Positions 55,703-61,546 of a stretch of DNA of 61,546 nucleotides are shown in pieces; positions within the stretch are counted from its first letter, which is position 1; each line of letters begins with the position of its first letter. Below the pieces are notes generated by a model. It had not been told where the DNA came from and ran no database searches. It saw only the letters and a list, made by a program, of their open reading frames with translations. This DNA comes from 66-474 sp964489055 (GTDB lineage Bacteria; Pseudomonadota; Gammaproteobacteria; Xanthomonadales; Rhodanobacteraceae). The position numbers were made by a program, and so were the translations under genes. Location of the stretch: contig CAZAXF010000013.1 of the NCBI GenBank assembly GCA_964489055.1, positions 1 to 61,546 of the forward strand. The letters are read 5' to 3'.

Positions 55703-57217
55703 TCATCCCAGTTTGCTGGTCATCAGGTGGGTCACCAGTTGCGCGACCGAGGAATCCATCAGGTGCATCAGCGGCCACGGGTACACGCCGATCGCCAGCA
55801 CCGCCACCGCAAAGCCGGTCAGCACCCAGCCCTCGCGCGCATTCAGCTTCGGCATCGCCGCGGCCTCCGGCGTGGGCGCCTTGCCCCACACGATCCGCTT
55901 GACCAGCCACAGCGTGTAGCCGGCGCTGATCATCAGCGAGTACGCCGCGAACAGCGCGATCCACGGGTTGGCCTTGAAGCTGGAGAGGATCACCATGAAC
56001 TCACCCACGAAGCCGGATGTGCCCGGCAGGCCCGTGTTGGCCATCGCGAACAGCACCCAGAACGCACCGAACCACGGCATCACCTTGGCGAGACCGCCGA
56101 ACACCGAAATCTCGTGCGTGTGCATGCGGTCGTACATCACCCCGATGCACGTGAACAACGCTCCCGAGACGAAGCCGTGCGAGATCATCTGCACCACCGC
56201 GCCCTGCACGCCAAGCTGGGCGGTATTCACGTCATGCAGCTCGCGCGCCAGCATGTAGACGATGAAAAGGCCCAGCGTGACGAACCCCATGTGCGCGATC
56301 GAGGAATACGCGACCAGCTTCTTCATGTCCGGCTGCACCATCGCGACGTAGCCGATGTAGATGATCGCGATGAGGCTGAGGATGATGATCACCCACGCGT
56401 AGCGCTGCGCCGCGTCGGGCACGATCGGCAGGGAAAAGATGATGAAGCCGTAGGTTCCGACCTTCAGCATGATCGCGGCCAGGATCACCGAACCGCCGGT
56501 CGGGGCCTCGACGTGCGCATCCGGCAGCCAGGTGTGCACCGGCACCATCGGCGTCTTGATCGCGAACGCGACGCAGAACGAGGCAAGCAGCCAGGTCTGC
56601 TCCTTCATCGTGAACGGGAACGCCCACAGCGTCTGCAGGTCGAACGTGCCCGCGCGGTGGTACATGTACAGGATGCCGATCAGGAAGAAGATCGAGCCGA
56701 AAAACGTGTAGATGAAGAACTTCATCGTCGCGTAGACGCGCCGCGGTCCGCCCCAGACGCCGATCAGGAAGAACATCGGGATCAGGATGGCCTCGAAGAA
56801 GAGATAGAACAGCAACGCGTCCATCGCGCAGAACACGCCGATCAGCAGGCCGTCCAGCACCAGCACCGCGGCCATGTACTGGTGCACCTTGACCTTGATG
56901 ACCTCCCACGCGCCGCCGACCACAAGGATGTGGATCACCGCGGTCAGGACGATCAGCGCAACCGAAATGCCGTTGACGCCGAGGTGGTAGCTGGTGTTGA
57001 TGCCGGGAATCCAGCGCAGTTTTTCCTGCAACTGGTAGCCACCCGGCCCCGCCTGGTACTGCACCAGCATCACCAGGCTCAGTGCGAACGTGGCAACCGT
57101 GAACAGCAGCGACAGCCAACGCACCAGCCGCGCGCGCCGATCGCCCGCCAGCAGCACGAGGATCGCGCCCAGGCACGGGAGCCAGACCAGGATGCTGAGG
57201 ATGGGCCAGTCGGTCAT
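55703..57217 (-). CDS. nuoM: NADH-quinone oxidoreductase subunit M
   Basis: Antiporter-like subunit of complex I, 504 residues. Shows the conserved glutamate block in segment 5 (LFYLFFEAILIPMFFLIGVWGG), the MVPVHTWLPDAHVEAPTGGSVILA segment with key lysine-containing loops, and KKLVAYSSIAHMGFVTLG. Start 57217 follows AAGGAA. It is separated from nuoL by an unusual 298-base space carrying inverted GGGGACC arrays. Confidence 0.94.
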   Translation of the reverse strand: MTDWPILSILVWLPCLGAILVLLAGDRRARLVRWLSLLFTVATFALSLVMLVQYQAGPGGYQLQEKLRWIPGINTSYHLGVNGISVALIVLTAVIHILVVGGAWEVIKVKVHQYMAAVLVLDGLLIGVFCAMDALLFYLFFEAILIPMFFLIGVWGGPRRVYATMKFFIYTFFGSIFFLIGILYMYHRAGTFDLQTLWAFPFTMKEQTWLLASFCVAFAIKTPMVPVHTWLPDAHVEAPTGGSVILAAIMLKVGTYGFIIFSLPIVPDAAQRYAWVIIILSLIAIIYIGYVAMVQPDMKKLVAYSSIAHMGFVTLGLFIVYMLARELHDVNTAQLGVQGAVVQMISHGFVSGALFTCIGVMYDRMHTHEISVFGGLAKVMPWFGAFWVLFAMANTGLPGTSGFVGEFMVILSSFKANPWIALFAAYSLMISAGYTLWLVKRIVWGKAPTPEAAAMPKLNAREGWVLTGFAVAVLAIGVYPWPLMHLMDSSVAQLVTHLMTSKLG

Positions 57218-57272
57218 GCGGGTTCCTTGATTGGCGACCGGGGACCAGGGACGGCGGATCGAAGACCAACAG

Positions 57273-57483
57273 CGGGACCGGGGACCGGGGACCGGGGACC
57301 GGTGCTGCGGTGACGCTTGCATGAAATTCTGGTCGGCACGCGGGGTGTGCGGTTCCGGAGAAAGACACACGCATCCGTCCAGCCGTGTCCGACTCCAATC
57401 GTTGATCCCATTCTCGAAGTGGATCCCTCACCTCCACTGAAACGGATGTTGTCCGGTCCCCGGTCCCCGGTCCCCGGTCCCCG
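57273..57483. repeat. Inverted pair of GGGGACC arrays between nuoL and nuoM
   Basis: Four units of (C)GGGGACC at 57273-57302 and four units of the reverse complement at 57453-57483 form an almost perfect 30-bp inverted repeat enclosing about 150 bases. Another GGGGACC-like unit is at about 57234. The enclosed sequence and the rest of the 298-base gap show no gene. Confidence 0.8.
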
Positions 57484-57515
57484 TTTCATGAATGCAGCAA
57501 TCGTCGTCGCCAGCA

Positions 57516-59519
57516 TCATCGCAACCCCCAATACCAAAGCCCACCCAGCATCACGATCAGTCCCAGGATCATCGCGAACGCGTAGTGGTAGAGAAACCCG
57601 GTCTGCAGGCGGCGGAGCACCCGGGAACTGCGTTCGGTCACGAACGCCGCGCCATTGACGGCGCCCTCGAACAGTCCGAGATCAGCCCCCTTCCAGAACC
57701 CCCGCCCCAGCTTGCGGCCGCCGCGGGCGAACAGGTTGTAGTAGACCTCGTCGAGCCAGAACTTGCGGGTCAGCATCCGGTACACGGGCAGGAACATCCG
57801 TGCCGCGCGGTCGGCGATCTTGGGATTGAACTGCCAGATGTACGTGGCGACCAGGAAACCGGCGAACGCGATCCAGAACGAGGCCGTGGTGAAGCCGTGC
57901 CAGAACATCGGCAGCACACCGTGGAATTCCTCACCCATCTTCGCCAGCACGTCGTGGCCCGGCAGCACCTTGAGGGAATTGCGGAACCAGTCGCCATACA
58001 ACAATGGCTTGGTCACGAACCAGCCGATGATCACCGAGGGAATCGCCAGCAACACCAGCGGCACCGTGACCACCCAAGGTGATTCCTTCGGCGCGTGCGC
58101 GAGCACGCCGGGCTGGTGGTGGTGCTCGTCGTCGTGGCCGTGCTCGACCTTGAAGCGCTCCTTGCCGTGGAAGGTCATGTACATCAGGCGGAAGGTGTAG
58201 AGCGCGGTAATGAACACGCCCAGCAGCACGCACCAGTACGCGTAGGTGGCGCCGAAAATCTGCGATTCGCCCACCGCATCGATGATCTGGTCCTTGGAAA
58301 AGAATCCCGAGAAACCGGGCGTCGCAACCAGTGCCAGCGAGCCGGCCCACATGGTGAGGTAGGTGATCGGCATGCGCTTGCGCAGGCCACCCATGTAGCG
58401 CATGTCCTGCTCGTGGTGCATCGCGATGATGACCGAGCCGGCGCCCAGGAACAGCAGCGCCTTGAAGAAGGCATGCGTCATCAGGTGATAGATGCCGGCC
58501 GCGTACGCCGAGGCGCCCAGCGCCGCCACCATGTAGCCGAGCTGGGAGATCGTCGAATAGGCGATCACGCGCTTGATGTCGTTCTGCACGATGCCGACCA
58601 GGCCCATGAAGAAGGCGGTGGTCGCGCCAGTGATCAGCACCACCGAAAGCGCGGTGGTGGACATCTCGTACAGCGGCGACATGCGCGCCACCATGAACAC
58701 GCCGGCGGTAACCATGGTCGCCGCATGGATCAGGGCCGAGATCGGGGTCGGGCCTTCCATCGAATCGGGCAGCCACACGTGCAACGGCACCTGTGCCGAC
58801 TTGCCGACCGCGCCCACGAACAGCAGGATGCATATCAGCGTCGCCAGCGACCAGGGATGCCCGCCGACGACCTCGATGCTGCGCCCGGCCAGGTCCGGCG
58901 CCTGCGCGAACACCGTGGAATAGTCCAGCGTGTGGAATGCGTACAGCACCGCGGCAATGCCGAGGATGAACCCGAAGTCGCCCACGCGGTTGACGATGAA
59001 CGCCTTCAGCGCCGCCGCGCTGGCGGTCGGGCGGTCGAACCAGAACCCGATAAGCAGGTAGGACACCAGGCCCACCAGTTCCCAACCCACGAACAGTTGC
59101 AGGAAGTTGTTGGCGATCACCAGCAGCAGCATCGAGAAGGTGAACAGCGCGATGTAGGCGAAGAAGCGCTGGAAGCCCGGATCGTCGCGCATGTAGCCGA
59201 TGGTGTAGATGTGCACCATCAGCGAGACGAAGGTCACCGTCACCAGCATGATCGCGGTGAGGCGGTCGACCAGGAAGCCGATGCCGATGGTGAAGTTGCC
59301 CACTTCCAGCCAGGTGTAGACGTCGTGGTTGAACACCGGCGCGCCGTTCCACACGAGCTGGTAAAACACCACGCACGAGAGCGCGAACGACAACGCCACC
59401 GAGACGATCGCCACGGCGGCCGAGCCGGCACGCCCGATCCGGTTGCGCAACAGGCCGGCGATCAGCGCGCCCGCCAGCGGCGCACCCGTCAACACGATCA
59501 GGGCGGTCTGGCTGATCAT
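57516..59519 (-). CDS. nuoL: NADH-quinone oxidoreductase subunit L
   Basis: Largest antiporter-like proton-pumping subunit of complex I, 667 residues, with 16 segments and the long lateral helix at its C-terminus. Blocks: FVGWELVGLVSYLLIGFW, GKSAQVPLHVWLPDSMEGPTPISALIHAATMV, and RVIAYSTISQLGYMV. A histidine-rich loop (HGHDDEHHHQPG, near residue 475) lies in the C-terminal part. ATG 59519. It follows nuoK by 97 bases. Confidence 0.95.
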   Translation of the reverse strand: MISQTALIVLTGAPLAGALIAGLLRNRIGRAGSAAVAIVSVALSFALSCVVFYQLVWNGAPVFNHDVYTWLEVGNFTIGIGFLVDRLTAIMLVTVTFVSLMVHIYTIGYMRDDPGFQRFFAYIALFTFSMLLLVIANNFLQLFVGWELVGLVSYLLIGFWFDRPTASAAALKAFIVNRVGDFGFILGIAAVLYAFHTLDYSTVFAQAPDLAGRSIEVVGGHPWSLATLICILLFVGAVGKSAQVPLHVWLPDSMEGPTPISALIHAATMVTAGVFMVARMSPLYEMSTTALSVVLITGATTAFFMGLVGIVQNDIKRVIAYSTISQLGYMVAALGASAYAAGIYHLMTHAFFKALLFLGAGSVIIAMHHEQDMRYMGGLRKRMPITYLTMWAGSLALVATPGFSGFFSKDQIIDAVGESQIFGATYAYWCVLLGVFITALYTFRLMYMTFHGKERFKVEHGHDDEHHHQPGVLAHAPKESPWVVTVPLVLLAIPSVIIGWFVTKPLLYGDWFRNSLKVLPGHDVLAKMGEEFHGVLPMFWHGFTTASFWIAFAGFLVATYIWQFNPKIADRAARMFLPVYRMLTRKFWLDEVYYNLFARGGRKLGRGFWKGADLGLFEGAVNGAAFVTERSSRVLRRLQTGFLYHYAFAMILGLIVMLGGLWYWGLR

Positions 59520-59616
59520 GCGCGTACCTCACGCATGGCAGTGGTTTCCTGGCCGGCCACGCCAACAGGGGCGCGGCATCGTTGCGGGCGATGTGGCATC
59601 CGGAATCCCCTTTTGG

Positions 59617-59925
59617 TCAGTAACGCAGTGTGTCGATTTCGCCGACATTGATCGTGCGGCGATTGCGGAACATCAGCACCACGATGGCGAGGCCTATGGC
59701 CGCTTCCGCGGCCGCCACCGTGAGGATGAAGAACACGAAAACCTGCCCGGCCGGCTGGCCGAGAAAGCGCGAAAACGCGACGAAATTGGTGTTGACCGCA
59801 AGCAGCATCAACTCGATGCACATCAGCAGCACGATCACGTTCTTGCGGTTGATGAAGATGCCCGCGATGGCGATGCACAGCAGCACCGTCGCGAACACGA
59901 TGTACCAGGAAAGCGGGACCGCCAT
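59617..59925 (-). CDS. nuoK: NADH-quinone oxidoreductase subunit K
   Basis: Small MrpC-like membrane subunit of complex I, 102 residues, three segments, with the conserved glutamate in MCIELMLLAVNTNFVAF and the tail AAAEAAIGLAIVV. The start is ATG 59925 or the adjacent 59928; the latter overlaps the nuoJ stop by ATGA. Within the nuo operon. Confidence 0.94.
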   Translation of the reverse strand: MAVPLSWYIVFATVLLCIAIAGIFINRKNVIVLLMCIELMLLAVNTNFVAFSRFLGQPAGQVFVFFILTVAAAEAAIGLAIVVLMFRNRRTINVGEIDTLRY

Positions 59926-60560
59926 CATGCCTGCGAATCCTCTTCGGGGTTGTCCGGCGAGGGCGGCGCCACCGCCGCCATCTTGACCATGCGCACGCGC
60001 CCGGCCGGCCGCGTGGCCGACTGCGCGGCCGGGCTCTGCCGCTTGGAGAAACTGCGTGCGCGCAACGCCAGCACCACCGCGGCGACCAGTCCGACCGTCA
60101 GGATGACCGCCGCGAGCTCGAACGGCAGCAGGAAATGCCGGTACAGCGCGTCGCCCAGCCACTCGATGTTGGATGTCCCGGCCGGGTTCGGGCCGGCCTG
60201 CACGTTGAATGTCTTCACGCCGATGATGCCCAGCATCTCCACCAGCATGATCACGGCCGCGCCGATGCCGACCGGCAGGTAGCGGATGAAGCCCTCGCGC
60301 ATCGGTTCGAGGTCGAGGTCCAGCATCATCACCACGAACAGGAACAGCACCATCACCGCGCCGACGTATACCACCACCAGCGCCAGCCCCAGGAACTCGG
60401 CCTCGGCCAGGATCCACAGGCAGGCGGTGGAAAAGAAGGTGAGCACCAGCGCCAGCACCGCGTGCACGGTGTTCTTCGCGGCGATCACGGTCAGCGCGGC
60501 ACCCACCGCGACCACGGCGAACGCCACGAAGCAGACCATCTGGAATATTGCGTGATTCAT
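59925..60560 (-). CDS. nuoJ: NADH-quinone oxidoreductase subunit J
   Basis: Membrane subunit of complex I, 211 residues with five segments; conserved motif VVYVGAVMVLFLFVVMMLDL in segment 3, the region of the pi-bulge used in coupling. A 50-residue polar, Pro/Ser/Ala-rich tail extends beyond the last segment. ATG 60560 is two codons after an in-frame GTG. It is 19 bases after the nuoI stop and overlaps nuoK. Confidence 0.94.
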   Translation of the reverse strand: MNHAIFQMVCFVAFAVVAVGAALTVIAAKNTVHAVLALVLTFFSTACLWILAEAEFLGLALVVVYVGAVMVLFLFVVMMLDLDLEPMREGFIRYLPVGIGAAVIMLVEMLGIIGVKTFNVQAGPNPAGTSNIEWLGDALYRHFLLPFELAAVILTVGLVAAVVLALRARSFSKRQSPAAQSATRPAGRVRMVKMAAVAPPSPDNPEEDSQA

Positions 60561-60579
60561 GGGCACTGGAATTCCCGGG

Positions 60580-61071
60580 CTAGCGATAGGCCGCGTCCTG
60601 GGCGCGGTTCGCGGCGATGCTTTCCTCGAACCGGTCGCCCACGGCCAGCAGCTGCGCCTTGGTGATCACGTGCTCGCCGCGGCGCTCCATGTGGTATTCG
60701 AGGATGTCGGTCAGAACGATCGAATCGACCGGGCAGCTTTCCTCGCAGAACCCGCAGTAGATGCACTTGAACAGGTCGATGTCGTAACGCGTGGTGCGGC
60801 GCTGGCCATCCGAGGCACGCGGCGCCGAATCGATGGTGATGGCAAGCGCCGGACACACCGCCTCGCACAGCTTGCAGGCGATGCAGCGTTCCTCGCCGTT
60901 CGGGTAGCGGCGCAGCGCATGCAACCCACGGAAACGCACCGAGCGCGGAATCGTCTCCATCGGGAAACGCATCGTGTACTTCGGCCTGAACAGGTACTTC
61001 AGGGTGACCCACAGGCCGATCCCGAGCTCCAGCAGCAGAAGGCTTTTGAAATAGTTGACGATGCGCTTCAT
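60580..61071 (-). CDS. nuoI: NADH-quinone oxidoreductase subunit I
   Basis: Peripheral iron-sulfur subunit of complex I passing electrons to the terminal cluster, 163 residues. Two [4Fe-4S] motifs: C-I-A-C-K-L-C-E-A-V-C-P and C-I-Y-C-G-F-C-E-E-S-C-P, after an N-terminal amphipathic helix. It starts one base after the nuoH stop. All eight cysteines present. Confidence 0.96.
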   Translation of the reverse strand: MKRIVNYFKSLLLLELGIGLWVTLKYLFRPKYTMRFPMETIPRSVRFRGLHALRRYPNGEERCIACKLCEAVCPALAITIDSAPRASDGQRRTTRYDIDLFKCIYCGFCEESCPVDSIVLTDILEYHMERRGEHVITKAQLLAVGDRFEESIAANRAQDAAYR

Positions 61072-61072
61072 C

Positions 61073-61546
61073 TCAGTGGCCTATCGTCACGACGTCGAAG
61101 TACCGGAACAACCCCGCCACGAAAATCCACGCAATCGAGATCGGGATGAACACCTTCCAGCCCAGCCGCATGATCTGGTCGTAGCGGTAACGCGGGAAGG
61201 TGGCGCGCAACCACACCAGCACGGTGGCGAAGAAAAAGAACTTGGCGAACAGCCACCACCAGCCCGGCTCGGACAGCCAGCCCATGTGCCAGCCCTGGAA
61301 CGGACTCAACCAGCCGCCCAGGAACAGGATCGAGATCAGGAACGAGGCCAGGATCATGTTGGCGTATTCGGCCAGGAAGAACAGCGCGAACGCCGAACCC
61401 GAGTACTCCACGTGGTAGCCGGCGACGATTTCGGTTTCGCCCTCGGCCACGTCGAACGGCAGGCGGTTGGTCTCGGCCACGCCGGAGATGTAGAAGACGA
61501 AGAACATCGGCAGCAGCGGCAGCCAGAACCAGTCGAACAGGCCCTT
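61073..61546 (-). CDS. nuoH: NADH-quinone oxidoreductase subunit H, C-terminal part
   Basis: Partial gene running off the right window edge; about 157 codons are seen. The quinone-chamber loop FYISGVAETNRLPFDVAEGETEIVAGYHVEYSG is diagnostic, as are the RATFPRYRYDQIMRLGWK and final IFVAGLFRYFD segments. NuoH is the membrane anchor that forms the quinone site with NuoB/D. Confidence 0.94.
   Translation of the reverse strand, partial: KGLFDWFWLPLLPMFFVFYISGVAETNRLPFDVAEGETEIVAGYHVEYSGSAFALFFLAEYANMILASFLISILFLGGWLSPFQGWHMGWLSEPGWWWLFAKFFFFATVLVWLRATFPRYRYDQIMRLGWKVFIPISIAWIFVAGLFRYFDVVTIGH

Overview
The window is a GC-rich chromosomal segment of a proteobacterium. Four things point to a denitrifying gammaproteobacterium of the Xanthomonadales, probably Rhodanobacteraceae: the anaerobic-type FabA/FabB pair, a nuo (complex I) operon, a ubiquinone-hydroxylase-type monooxygenase, and an Fnr/HemN pair. 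This placement is inferred from gene content and style, not from a marker gene. The assembly is a draft, with a run of 100 N inside a tandem repeat near 24.2 kb. About 50 protein genes are supported. I see no rRNA, tRNA, CRISPR array or intact insertion sequence.

Layout. 0-6.6 kb (minus strand): 1-Cys peroxiredoxin; a coupled operon of a UbiH/UbiM-type monooxygenase with fabA and fabB; hemN followed by an Fnr-type oxygen sensor. 6.8-13.6 kb: a TRIC-like channel, pyruvate kinase, a sulfur module (TauE/SafE exporter divergent from a persulfide-dioxygenase-like hydrolase and an ICMT-like methyltransferase), a tandem SpoIIAA-like protein and a membrane protein. 14-22.6 kb: an MFS transporter, a DUF5996 protein, then a quinone/electrophile-stress cluster (LysR, DoxX, pirins, WrbA, glutathionyl-hydroquinone reductase) that carries a deletion scar. 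22.6-27.4 kb: an outer-membrane barrel protein, the repeat/gap, an SLC13 permease and a Cu,Zn-SOD lipoprotein. 27.5-33.5 kb: a urease operon ureABCFDG plus a NiCoT nickel permease. It lacks ureE, and the catalytic flap cysteine of UreC is replaced by alanine. 33.7-36.7 kb: an MFS, CodA-like deaminase and RidA operon.

37-51 kb looks like a low-oxygen/denitrification stress island: DksA/TraR-like protein, FtsH paralogue, two GNAT-type proteins (one fused to an acyl-CoA synthetase), DUF302 protein, APH/AAA kinase-like protein, a Crp/Fnr regulator without iron-sulfur ligands, a tandem universal stress protein, and a four-part copper nitrite reductase (DoxX-like membrane domain, two cupredoxin domains, cytochrome c). 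Palindromes close to the Fnr/Anr consensus TTGAT-N4-ATCAA (here TTGAC/T-N4-GTCAA/T) lie before hemN, the DksA-like gene, the first GNAT gene, uspA and nirK. I infer that the Fnr and the second Crp/Fnr protein at 47 kb control this set.

51-54 kb: a trimeric autotransporter with a collagen-like segment, and an AraC regulator. 54-61.5 kb: nuoH (cut by the window edge) to nuoN, interrupted between nuoL and nuoM by an inverted pair of GGGGACC arrays. Throughout, intergenic spaces carry a family of palindromic elements. Four are related elements, three of them 223-224 bp and one 159 bp, with similar terminal inverted repeats; the rest are simpler hairpins beginning GTCATTCCGGGG.
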